Below, piece after piece: positions 34,494-41,326 of a stretch of 64,000 nucleotides of DNA. The stretch's first letter is position 1. Each line of letters opens with the position of its first letter. This DNA comes from Shewanella profunda. Lineage in GTDB: Bacteria; Pseudomonadota; Gammaproteobacteria; Enterobacterales; Shewanellaceae. The translations under genes and the position numbers were made by a program. The stretch covers positions 62,001 through 126,000 of the forward strand of contig NZ_JAKILG010000003.1 of NCBI RefSeq assembly GCF_023283765.1, written 5' to 3'. The notes under the pieces are model-generated. The model did not search any database and was not told where the DNA came from. It saw only the letters and a program-made list of their open reading frames with translations.

Positions 34494-34889
34494 ATGATGA
34501 ACACTAAATTAAACCGCGCAATAATTGCTATCACTTTTTTAGGGGCTGCAAGCTTAGGTCTTAGTGGCTGCGTGGTCAATGTTGGTGATGGTGAATCCCA
34601 TTGGGATAATCGTGAGTCTTGGGAAAAAGTACAGAATAAAAATCGCAATAATTTAACCCAATTAAGCTTAGGTATGACTAAGGATCAAGTGATGATCATT
34701 ATGGGAAATGCTGATTTTAGCGAAGCCTATATCCAAAATGGGGATACTAATAAAGAAGTATTAGTGCTGTTTTATCGCACCCAACATACCCAGAGTGATG
34801 GTAAAACGACTAAGGACGAATGCACACCAATTGTCATAAGTAATAATGCCTTAGTGGGTTGGGGTGAAACGGCATACGGCAAAATCTAG
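34494..34889 (+). CDS. DUF3192 lipoprotein
   Basis: This 131-residue lipoprotein has a signal peptide ending in lipobox LGLSGC (Cys at about residue 25) followed by an acidic linker and a compact domain (about 45-130) with LSLGMTKDQVMIIMGNADF, a BamE/SmpA-like turn-helix that is typical of DUF3192. AGGA lies 7 nt before ATG 34494; a longer frame starting at 34446 would put the signal peptide out of place, so I reject it. It stands alone between convergent genes. The domain resemblance suggests outer-membrane or periplasmic anchoring; no partner is evident. Confidence 0.82.
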   Translation: MMNTKLNRAIIAITFLGAASLGLSGCVVNVGDGESHWDNRESWEKVQNKNRNNLTQLSLGMTKDQVMIIMGNADFSEAYIQNGDTNKEVLVLFYRTQHTQSDGKTTKDECTPIVISNNALVGWGETAYGKI

Positions 34890-34919
34890 AAACCATTTCC
34901 CACTAAAGCTCAAACGGAA

Positions 34920-35153
34920 TTAGGGTTTTCTAAGCTGAGTATCTAGCTGTTCAATAAGTTGAGTCCATTTGGCATCGGCTTCTAAGGCTTCGGTAATAAA
35001 GTTCTTTTGGGCTTCGGTCCAAAAGGACGCTTCGCTTAAATGCATTTGATGATCAATCTTATGGTTAGCAATAAATTGGGTAATTGCCTCTGGTTGATTA
35101 TCTAATCCAAGTTGTTCAAACAAATGGCTTAAGTCTACTGGAGTGGTATCCAT
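34920..35153 (-). CDS. DUF2789 protein
   Basis: This 77-residue acidic, all-helical protein matches DUF2789, with LSHLFEQLGLDNQPEAITQF at residues 8-27 and FWTEAQKNFITEALEADAKW later. Family members have no known function. AGGAAAA precedes the ATG. It is convergent with the lipoprotein gene and divergent from the acetyltransferase. There is no signal peptide or membrane helix, so it is cytoplasmic. Confidence 0.85.
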   Translation of the reverse strand: MDTTPVDLSHLFEQLGLDNQPEAITQFIANHKIDHQMHLSEASFWTEAQKNFITEALEADAKWTQLIEQLDTQLRKP

Positions 35154-35302
35154 TTAGTTTTCCTATTTAATATGTGCGTTAGCCTCTAGGGTATGCGTCT
35201 GATGGAAAAATGCAATCTATGATTAAAATTTGCACTTTTTAGTTTCCTTGATACATTGATCCATATTCATCGGAGTGTGATCTAAATCAAGGAATTCTAC
35301 TT

Positions 35303-35941
35303 ATGGACAACAATACCTTGGACGAGTGCCGTGCGGTGTATTTGACTGCAGAAGATTTACGGGTTGCCGCTTCCATCCTCTATAACGCTTACCACGATGA
35401 TCCTTTCTTCGTTGAATCTTTATATACCTCGGATAAAGTTGACTACGAACAAAAATTGCGTGCAGCCATTCGTGAAGAACTCCACACCTTGTGGCAGCAA
35501 AAACAAGCACTGATTGGTCTGTTTGATCAAGAACGTTTAGTTGGTGTGGTTTGTGTAGTGACCCAAGAAGTGCCGCTAGGAGAGGCGCGATATTGGCACT
35601 GGCGTTTAAAAATGCTGCTAGGAACGGGTTGGCAATCCACTCAAGCTATTATAAAAAAAGAATCGAGTATTGTTGAACTCTTGCCAAGTAACCGTTGTGG
35701 GATCCTACAATTTATTGCCTTAGCGCCAAACGAGCAGCATAAAGGTTTAGGGCATCAACTTGTACAAGCCGTTGTTAGCTGGTGCGATGAGCAGCGTGAA
35801 CTCGATGGTATTGGCGTGTTTGCAGCACAAGAAAGCCATACCCATTTGTTCACTCAGCACGATTTTGTCTCCTTAGGTGAACTGACTATTGGCAGTATCT
35901 CAGGACAATTATTATTTTATGCAGGCCAACAAGATGAATGA
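35303..35941 (+). CDS. GNAT-family N-acetyltransferase
   Basis: This 212-residue acetyltransferase has the acetyl-CoA-binding core LQFIALAPNEQHKGLGHQLVQAVVSWC (about residues 133-159; motif A, with Q-x-K-G-L-G). The first third is an unrelated variable substrate-recognition region. AAGGAA lies 9-14 nt before ATG 35303. The substrate is unknown. It overlaps the next gene by 8 nt, suggesting translational coupling with the Mpo1-like membrane protein. Confidence 0.85.
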   Translation: MDNNTLDECRAVYLTAEDLRVAASILYNAYHDDPFFVESLYTSDKVDYEQKLRAAIREELHTLWQQKQALIGLFDQERLVGVVCVVTQEVPLGEARYWHWRLKMLLGTGWQSTQAIIKKESSIVELLPSNRCGILQFIALAPNEQHKGLGHQLVQAVVSWCDEQRELDGIGVFAAQESHTHLFTQHDFVSLGELTIGSISGQLLFYAGQQDE

Positions 35942-36245
35942 GCGCTTCATTCGTTTTGCTGACTTTTATCCCTTTTATCTTTCACAGCATCAGAATCGTA
36001 CTTGTCGGCAATTACACTTTATAGGCAGTTGTTTGGTATTACTCCTCCTTGGCGCGGCTATTTTTACTCAGAGCTGGTGGCTATTGTGGTTTATTCCTGT
36101 GGTTGGCTATGGATTTGCGTGGATTGGGCACTTTATGTTCGAGCGGAATAAACCTGCGACTTTCCAGTATCCATTATATAGCTTGATGGGTGATTGGGTG
36201 ATGTTTGTACAGATAATTCAAAGTTGGTTTAGACGTTATAACTGA
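35934..36245 (+). CDS. Mpo1-like (DUF962) membrane protein
   Basis: This 103-residue protein matches the Mpo1/DUF962 family, with two central hydrophobic helices (about residues 28-66), an early HFIGS and the signature GHFMFERNKPATF with its conserved His and Glu-Arg-Asn. Yeast Mpo1 is an iron-dependent dioxygenase of 2-hydroxy fatty acids, so a fatty-acid role is possible, but the bacterial members are not characterised to my knowledge. I chose ATG 35934, which overlaps the acetyltransferase stop; a longer frame from 35889 lacks a site and would duplicate the acetyltransferase tail. Confidence 0.83.
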   Translation: MNERFIRFADFYPFYLSQHQNRTCRQLHFIGSCLVLLLLGAAIFTQSWWLLWFIPVVGYGFAWIGHFMFERNKPATFQYPLYSLMGDWVMFVQIIQSWFRRYN

Positions 36246-36271
36246 GCGTTAAAGTGTGAAGCTCACACCCT

Positions 36272-36289
36272 TGTGAGAGATCGCTTACA
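36272..36289. promoter_or_regulatory. GacA/UvrY box of csrB1
   Basis: TGTGAGAGATCGCTTACA matches the TGTAAG-N6-CTTACA consensus with one change (TGTGAG). Its centre lies 167 bp before the -10 candidate of csrB1, as expected for UvrY activation of csrB genes. Confidence 0.75.
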
Positions 36290-36440
36290 AAGGCTGTAGG
36301 ATAAAATGTTTTCTTTTTGATTGTTTTGTAACCACGTTATTATTAATCTATTTTAATTCATAGTGTTAGGTGAGTCGCTTGGATTCGTGGTTGAATTTTT
36401 GATCTGTGGGTGTTCTTTGGGCCGGACAAAAAAATAGGTA

Positions 36441-36458
36441 TTAGCGTAAAATTATTTC
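36441..36458 (+). promoter_or_regulatory. Promoter of csrB1
   Basis: TAAAAT at 36447-36452 is preceded by TAGCG; the same TAGCGTAxAATT block sits in front of csrB2. A CGGACA-like -35 (36423-36428) has 18-bp spacing. The start is predicted near 36459. The -35 is weak, as expected for an activator-dependent promoter. Confidence 0.55.
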
Positions 36459-36986
36459 ATGGTCAAGTTGAATGGATTGCATGGATAGCAACACAGGTCA
36501 AAGGGATGCAGGAAGCAACGAATTTTGATTTCATGGCTGAAATCTCTGATGGTAGTCAAACTGTCATCAACCAAGGATAGGTTAAGAAAGCAAGGTTGCT
36601 TTTCATGGATGAAGTAGGATACCACACTTGTCAGGATGATAAGTTTCAGGATGAATACAGGACACGCTTAAGGATTAAGCATGAACTCGAAACAGGATGT
36701 ATCGAGTCAAGGATAAGTATAAGGGTGAACAGCTTATACTCAATCAGCAAGAGAAATATGCAGGATGCAACAGGACTAAGCCATAGGATATGGCAGGCTC
36801 TGAAGCAGGATATTCGGGTCAAAGGACTGAGTGTTAAAGGTTTGCTTTAAACACAGGGATAAAGAGGGATTCAGGGACGATGCAGGATGCAAGCAAACGC
36901 AAGGAAGGTGCAGGGAGCACTCATTAAGCAGGAAGGCTTACAAGGAATAAATGGGGCGCACAGAGTGCGCCCTTTTCTTTTTCGTT
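36459..36986 (+). ncRNA. csrB1: CsrB-family regulatory RNA 1
   Basis: This roughly 525-nt RNA carries about 26 GGA motifs, many as CAGGATG, AAGGATA or CAGGGA in predicted hairpin loops. This is the hallmark of CsrB/CsrC RNAs that sequester the translational regulator CsrA. It has no credible coding frame. It ends in a perfect 8-bp GC stem GGGCGCAC-aga-GTGCGCCC followed by a T-rich tract (to 36986). A UvrY/GacA box lies 180 bp upstream of the predicted start. It is longer than E. coli CsrB (369 nt). The 5' end is inferred from the -10 match. Confidence 0.88.
36953..36986 (+). terminator. Terminator of csrB1
   Basis: GGGCGCAC (36954-36961), loop AGA and GTGCGCCC (36965-36972) are followed by TTTTCTTTTTCGTTTTTT. 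This is a classical intrinsic terminator. Confidence 0.95.
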
Positions 36987-37060
36987 TTTTACCTTGGCAT
37001 CTATGTCGTCCATCATCTGAACTCTTTCATCGGGTAAAAGATTGAAATTGCCTGATTCTA

Positions 37061-37078
37061 TGTGAGATATATCTCACA
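37061..37078. promoter_or_regulatory. GacA/UvrY box of csrB2
   Basis: TGTGAGATATATCTCACA is a perfect palindrome that fits TGTnAG-N6-CTnACA. It is centred 168 bp before the -10 candidate of csrB2, one base different from the csrB1 arrangement. The half-sites are too far apart for a CRP site (8 instead of 6). A further half site TGTAAG lies at 37094-37099. Confidence 0.75.
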
Positions 37079-37230
37079 GATGCGTAAGTTATTTGTAAGC
37101 TACTAGGCCAGTAAAACCCAAGAAATCCTTGGTTAATTTATTTATATCAATTGGTTGTGCTAAAGTGCCAATTGTTTTTTTAATATGGGGATTAACATCT
37201 TTTTATCTTTCTTAAGAAGATAGAGGTTCG

Positions 37231-37248
37231 CTAGCGTACAATTGATCC
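37231..37248 (+). promoter_or_regulatory. Promoter of csrB2
   Basis: TACAAT (37237-37242) follows TAGCG, the same block found before csrB1. No good -35 was seen at 16-18 bp, consistent with activation by UvrY. The start is predicted near 37249. Confidence 0.5.
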
Positions 37249-37693
37249 TGTAGATGGAAGCAGGCTATAGGATGACAGGATGTTAGTGGTCAGGATGACT
37301 GCAAATACCAAGGGATTTAAGGGATTAGCCATTAATGAGTAGTAGGGATGCTGTCTTTCAGGATGAAAGATAATTTGCACTATGGAAAGTCAGATTATCA
37401 TGGATAGATAACCTAGTTGCATAGGGACTGCAATGGCACATGGAGTGCAATTGAAAGGATGCTATTTAACCTATTTCATGGATGATGGTGGAACCGCTCA
37501 AGAAAGAGCAAGCTTGGCAAAGGGATGGCTAAGAAATAGGAATGTATGTAAATACAGGGAAATATCAAGGATTGAGCAGGGATGATGCAGGATGCTCGAA
37601 TTCGCAAGGATGGTGCAGGGAGCACAACAATAGCAGGATGGCTTAACAGAGAACCGGAGGGTGTGATCTTAGGATCGCGCCCTTTCTTTTTCT
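37249..37693 (+). ncRNA. csrB2: CsrB-family regulatory RNA 2
   Basis: This roughly 445-nt RNA holds about 26 GGA motifs (CAGGATG, TAGGATG, AGGGATG and similar) spread along its length, then an intrinsic terminator. It lies immediately downstream of csrB1 with the same kind of promoter and UvrY box. The 3' end resembles that of csrB1 (GCAGGG-AGCAC, then GCAGGATGGCTTA), so the two arose by duplication. The role is to titrate CsrA, controlled by BarA/UvrY (GacS/GacA). Two CsrB RNAs are, as I recall, reported for S. oneidensis. Confidence 0.87.
37656..37692 (+). terminator. Terminator of csrB2
   Basis: GGGTGTGATC and GATCGCGCCC (37659-37668, 37673-37682) form a 10-bp stem with two G-U pairs and loop TTAG. 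TTTCTTTTT follows. Confidence 0.92.
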
Positions 37694-37697
37694 GGTG

Positions 37698-37743
37698 TGT
37701 TGCCAAATAGAGTCCTTTGGGAAAATGACTCTATTTGGCAACA
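37698..37743. repeat. Long perfect inverted repeat between csrB2 and the DUF3301 gene
   Basis: A 17-bp perfect stem (37698-37714 with 37727-37743, core TTGCCAAATAGAGTC) surrounds a 12-nt loop. It starts 5 bp after the csrB2 terminator and ends 8 bp before the minus-strand gene stop. There is no T tract on either side, so it is not a standard terminator. Its role is unknown. Confidence 0.85.
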
Positions 37744-37751
37744 ATAGCGTT

Positions 37752-38138
37752 TTAGTGACATTTACCAGGGTTACACCCGCTTTGACTGCCGCAGCCGCCA
37801 AATTTACCTTGGGCTGTGGGAGCCTCATGCCATTCGGGTTCTGGGAATATAGGCCATTCAATTTTTTGAATTTTCTTACCCAACATCCAAATATGACCTC
37901 GATATTGATTAATACCGTCGGTGCTAAATTCAAATAAGTATTTTGCTTTCCAACAAATTCCCGTAGTTCCACCTAGGCTTGGGCGTGCCGTTTCCATCGC
38001 GATGGCTAAAAGCTGAACCTTCTGCCGACCACATTCTTTCTCGGCAAAAATACGGCTTAATTCTGCCATTTGACGTAGTTGCCAAAAAAATGCGGCAATT
38101 ACAACAACCGCAATAATTAACAGTAGATCTGACATCAT
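37752..38138 (-). CDS. DUF3301 membrane protein
   Basis: This 128-residue protein has one N-terminal membrane helix (about residues 4-21, DLLLIIAVVVIAAFFWQL). The rest is hydrophilic, with FEFSTDGINQYRGHIWMLGKKI (about 68-89) and the tail GGCGSQSGCNPGKCH rich in Gly and Cys. This matches DUF3301 of gammaproteobacteria, whose function is unknown. The Cys-rich tail is a possible metal or redox site. Its start overlaps the DUF3549 stop (ATGA), so the two are translationally coupled. The long hairpin 37698-37743 lies past its stop. Confidence 0.85.
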   Translation of the reverse strand: MMSDLLLIIAVVVIAAFFWQLRQMAELSRIFAEKECGRQKVQLLAIAMETARPSLGGTTGICWKAKYLFEFSTDGINQYRGHIWMLGKKIQKIEWPIFPEPEWHEAPTAQGKFGGCGSQSGCNPGKCH

Positions 38139-39148
38139 TTGCTTGCTGCCTTAAACAAACCACCTATGGCTTGTGATAGTTGAATACTTCGATTGGGATT
38201 TCTTAATTCACCCAGTAATTGATTACGTAAACTAGGGATAGCCACAATATCAGCAAAGATCTGATTAAAAAAGGCTTGGGGCTGTAGTGCAAGGGCTTCT
38301 AAGTAAATAGTGCGACTTAACTCTTGCTTTAGCACAGTCCAATTGCGTCCAGCGATACTAATCAGTGTATTTGCATCTAAGTAAGATCCTTGGTGTAAGT
38401 ATGCCAACGCTTTTTGGCTTAGCTCGCTACTTGATGCTAACGCCCGCAGAAAATACGCTTTATGCTCTGGTTCCGCTGTGGTGAGTTTGTCTAAGATTTT
38501 ATTGGCAAGCAAAGGGCTAATTTGTACATGTTCTAAGCACTGGCAAAGGGCAATTTGTACTTCAATCGCTGCCGAATCAAAACTTGTGAGAAGTTTCGCT
38601 TCATGGTCGAGTTCACTTGCTCGCACACATACGTCGGCAATACCTTGTATACCAATATGTTGCCATTGACTTGGCGCAATTTGGCCCGATAAGTATTGCA
38701 TGGCAAATTCATATTGAGTTGATGCGTGTTGCCCCAATTGTTTACGAACCAAGGCGTTAAATACGGCTAATTTCTCTTGGCTGGGTTTAAAGCTAAAGGG
38801 GCTGTTTGCAAGCCGTTCCTGCTGTTCATTACTGAGAGGCTGAGTTGGATCTTGTCCAAGTGCTGATAACACCATTTCGATAAATTGTGAACGTGGAGCG
38901 GGCGAGAGCAAGCCTTGTTCATCTAAGGCGAATTTTAGAAACCAGATAAAGTGTTGCTGACTCGCATCCCAAAACACGATTGCAAATTGAGCATGCCCTT
39001 GAATAGGGTAAGGATAGGGAGTGACAAGGGATTCGATTTGATGAAATGCTAGCCTATCGATGTGCTGTACCCTACGGCCGAGATCATACACTTGAAATTG
39101 GGTTTTTGCGGTAGTTAAAAACTGGCTTAAAGTTGTAATTTCAGTCAT
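38135..39148 (-). CDS. DUF3549 protein
   Basis: This 337-residue soluble protein matches DUF3549, a gammaproteobacterial family of unknown function. It has no signal peptide or membrane segment. The C-terminal half (about 180-330) is built of short repeated helices rich in Leu and Ala (LCQCLEHVQISPLLANKIL, ALASSSELSQKALAYL, and so on), which looks like a HEAT/ARM-like solenoid. The gene is coupled to the DUF3301 membrane protein, suggesting the pair forms a complex at the membrane. The start is ATG 39148 and no strong ribosome-binding site is visible. Confidence 0.85.
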   Translation of the reverse strand: MTEITTLSQFLTTAKTQFQVYDLGRRVQHIDRLAFHQIESLVTPYPYPIQGHAQFAIVFWDASQQHFIWFLKFALDEQGLLSPAPRSQFIEMVLSALGQDPTQPLSNEQQERLANSPFSFKPSQEKLAVFNALVRKQLGQHASTQYEFAMQYLSGQIAPSQWQHIGIQGIADVCVRASELDHEAKLLTSFDSAAIEVQIALCQCLEHVQISPLLANKILDKLTTAEPEHKAYFLRALASSSELSQKALAYLHQGSYLDANTLISIAGRNWTVLKQELSRTIYLEALALQPQAFFNQIFADIVAIPSLRNQLLGELRNPNRSIQLSQAIGGLFKAASK

Positions 39149-39282
39149 TTGGTTGCCATATTAATCAAAAGAGGCTTAATAAATTGGCGACATTATAGGG
39201 GGAAGTGAAGCCGGATGGTATGATTGCCACACTTTAATAGGGCAGGCTAGTGAGTGTATTCTATCATTGTGCCTGATGCCAA

Positions 39283-39618
39283 ATGGATCTCAACTCGATG
39301 TTATATAGCCAAACTCAGGCTAAATTGGAACAAATTGCGCTGTGCCTACAGCAGTCGGGGCTATGGACACCAATACCGCCTTCAGATGAGGCGATGGCAA
39401 GCACTGCTCCCTTTGCTTGCGATCTTATGCCCTTAGAGCATTGGCTGCAGTTTATTTTTATCCCTCGTATGCGAACATTAATTGATGCTGGGCAGCCACT
39501 GCCGACAAGCATTGCTATAGCGCCCATGGCGCAACATGTATGGCAAGAAATCACTAAATTACAGCCGTTAATTGGCCTATTGAATGAATTGGATATGTTG
39601 TTAAATGAACCAAGATGA
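39283..39618 (+). CDS. yqcC: YqcC-like protein (DUF446)
   Basis: This 111-residue protein matches the YqcC/DUF446 family: helices, a conserved MPLEHWLQFIFIPRM segment (about residues 49-63) and AGQPLPTSIAIAPM. Its function is unknown. It overlaps truC by 14 nt, as in E. coli where yqcC, truC and yqcA are adjacent. The start is ATG 39283 and the site before it is weak, with ATG 39298 as an alternative. Cytoplasmic. Confidence 0.88.
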   Translation: MDLNSMLYSQTQAKLEQIALCLQQSGLWTPIPPSDEAMASTAPFACDLMPLEHWLQFIFIPRMRTLIDAGQPLPTSIAIAPMAQHVWQEITKLQPLIGLLNELDMLLNEPR

Positions 39619-40447
39619 TATGTGGCTTGATATGCCAGATGATGAATTAGATCATGCGGTATTGGATAATACCGATGAGCAAGCACCCGATATTCAAATC
39701 CTCTTTGAAGATGAACATCTTGTAGCGATCCATAAACCCGCAGGTTTACTCGTGCACCGCAGTTATTTGGCTCGTCGTGAGCGTTTTTTTGCAATGCAGT
39801 TAACCCGTGACTTAGTTGGGTGTCATGTATTCCCTGTGCATCGTTTAGATAGGCCAACCTCTGGTGTTTTGCTATTTGCCAAGAGCAGTGAAGTTGCTAA
39901 TGCGTTGTGTGAGCAATTTGCCGCTCATTCGGTCGAGAAACAGTATCTTGCGCTAGTACGTGGCAATATGCACGAAAGCGGTGTGCTGGATTATGCCCTC
40001 AAGGTCGAACTCGATGAGGTCGGGGATAAACATGCCCGCCAAGATAAAGCAGCACAGGATGCCGTTACGGCTTTTGAGCCGCTACTCAATGCTGAAATTC
40101 CATATCCATCAGGACGATATCCAACGAGCCGTTTTGCATTAGTGCGACTTACCCCAAAGACCGGACGTAAGCATCAACTGAGAAGGCACATGGCGCATTT
40201 ACGCCATCCCATATTAGGGGATACAACCCACGGTGACGGTAAACAAAATACCTTTTTCCGCGAGCATTTCGGCATTAATCGTTTATGGCTTATCGCGAAA
40301 AAGCTCACTTTCACGCATCCAATAACTGAAACTCGGATCAGCATTGAAACAGAGCTTGAACCACAATGGGAAACCGTGTTCACCGGTCTTGGCTGGAATG
40401 ATGCTGTTTTGAGCAATGATGATGCATTTTTGATCGCTAGCAATTAG
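39605..40447 (+). CDS. truC: TruC, tRNA pseudouridine-65 synthase
   Basis: This 280-residue RluA-family pseudouridine synthase has the conserved RLDRPTSGVLLFAKS motif with catalytic Asp82. In E. coli TruC modifies U65 in the tRNA acceptor stem. Other landmarks are AIHKPAGLLVHRS (about 41-53), KQYLALVRGN, and TPKTGRKHQLRRHMAHLRHPILGD (about 184-207). The length is near the E. coli protein (260) with a longer N-terminus. It overlaps yqcC and is the second gene of that unit. Confidence 0.95.
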   Translation: MNQDDMWLDMPDDELDHAVLDNTDEQAPDIQILFEDEHLVAIHKPAGLLVHRSYLARRERFFAMQLTRDLVGCHVFPVHRLDRPTSGVLLFAKSSEVANALCEQFAAHSVEKQYLALVRGNMHESGVLDYALKVELDEVGDKHARQDKAAQDAVTAFEPLLNAEIPYPSGRYPTSRFALVRLTPKTGRKHQLRRHMAHLRHPILGDTTHGDGKQNTFFREHFGINRLWLIAKKLTFTHPITETRISIETELEPQWETVFTGLGWNDAVLSNDDAFLIASN

Positions 40448-40542
40448 CTCGGATTTTGTTTGTTACAATCATCGCTTTTTTTGAATAGCTTGCGGTCAAC
40501 CCAGTGAGCTTATTAAGGCTAGATGTCGATATTTAATAAAAC

Positions 40543-40737
40543 TTAGTCGAGTTTTGATGGCATTTTTGCTTTCAATGGACGCAGTTTTTGCATCATATTC
40601 GTTAAAGTTGAAAAACCTGGTGTTGGCGCGAGGGGAGATTGAAGCTCTTGCTGGGCGGCGTGGAAGTAATTTTTACGTCGAGTATTGGTGGTTTTGTGAT
40701 GTTGTTTGAGGTGTTTTTGTCTAGTGGTCTGTCGCAT
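40543..40737 (-). CDS. Small basic protein, unknown
   Basis: This 64-residue protein is very basic, with Arg, Lys, Gln and His concentrated in the first half (MRQTTRQKHLKQHHKTTNTR). GGAAGG lies 7 nt before the ATG, which supports it. I know no family. It lies on the strand opposite to truC and yqcA and has no obvious operon partner. It may bind nucleic acid or be a ribosome-linked microprotein; both ideas are inference. It could also be a chance frame. Confidence 0.5.
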   Translation of the reverse strand: MRQTTRQKHLKQHHKTTNTRRKNYFHAAQQELQSPLAPTPGFSTLTNMMQKLRPLKAKMPSKLD

Positions 40738-40861
40738 CAGTTGCCTTCCTCATGCCCAATAACTTGATTTCTTAAATTTTTTTACGTCGTTACTTGCTCT
40801 AAAGCCTGAGAATAAAGTAAGTTCAGCTTAATAGAGTTTTATACGCGGGGCAGAGTATATC

Positions 40862-41326
40862 ATGAAAAAAGTGAATTTGGTGTTTGGCACAGTGTATGGA
40901 AGCGCACAATTTACCGCCGAAACCTTAGAAAAGGAATTAACGGCTTTAGGTTATAAAGCGAAACTATGGCAACCCAATGAGATCGCAAACTTTATTCCAC
41001 CTCAAGATGAACTATTAGTCGTAGTGACCTCCACCACAGGGCAAGGTGATCTACCTGAAGATATCCAACCTTGGTTTTACCAGTTAAAAAATGCAGCACC
41101 CTATTTACCCGAGCTTAAGTACAGTGTGATTGCGCTGGGCGATTCAAGTTACGACACCTTTTGCGGTGCGGGTAAGGCTGTAGATGAACTGTTAAGTGAA
41201 CTTGGTGCTAAATCCGTAATGGGGCGTTTAGAAATTGATGCCTGTGAAACCATGGAACCTGAGGTTGAAGCGAAAAAATGGCTGGAACGCTGGAATCAAG
41301 TCGTCAAATCCGAGCTCGCCGCTTAG
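40862..41326 (+). CDS. yqcA: YqcA/MioC-like flavodoxin
   Basis: This 154-residue flavodoxin-fold protein has the phosphate loop FGTVYGSAQFT (residues 8-18), the FMN-binding TSTTGQGDLPEDIQPW segment (about 57-72) and the second flavin loop ALGDSSYDTFCGAGK (about 97-111). It is closest to YqcA and MioC, short-chain flavodoxins of gammaproteobacteria. The redox partner is unknown. It follows truC after 414 bp with the small basic gene in the opposite direction, and its 3' end overlaps the PTS gene by 49 nt. Confidence 0.9.
   Translation: MKKVNLVFGTVYGSAQFTAETLEKELTALGYKAKLWQPNEIANFIPPQDELLVVVTSTTGQGDLPEDIQPWFYQLKNAAPYLPELKYSVIALGDSSYDTFCGAGKAVDELLSELGAKSVMGRLEIDACETMEPEVEAKKWLERWNQVVKSELAA

Noticed and set aside
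36596..36850. 84-codon open frame inside csrB1
   Set aside because: It lies wholly in the GGA-rich RNA, has no ribosome-binding site of its own use and its product is not protein-like; the CsrB reading explains it better.
37061..37078. CRP site
   Set aside because: TGTGA and TCACA are 8 bp apart rather than 6; the UvrY box reading fits spacing and location.
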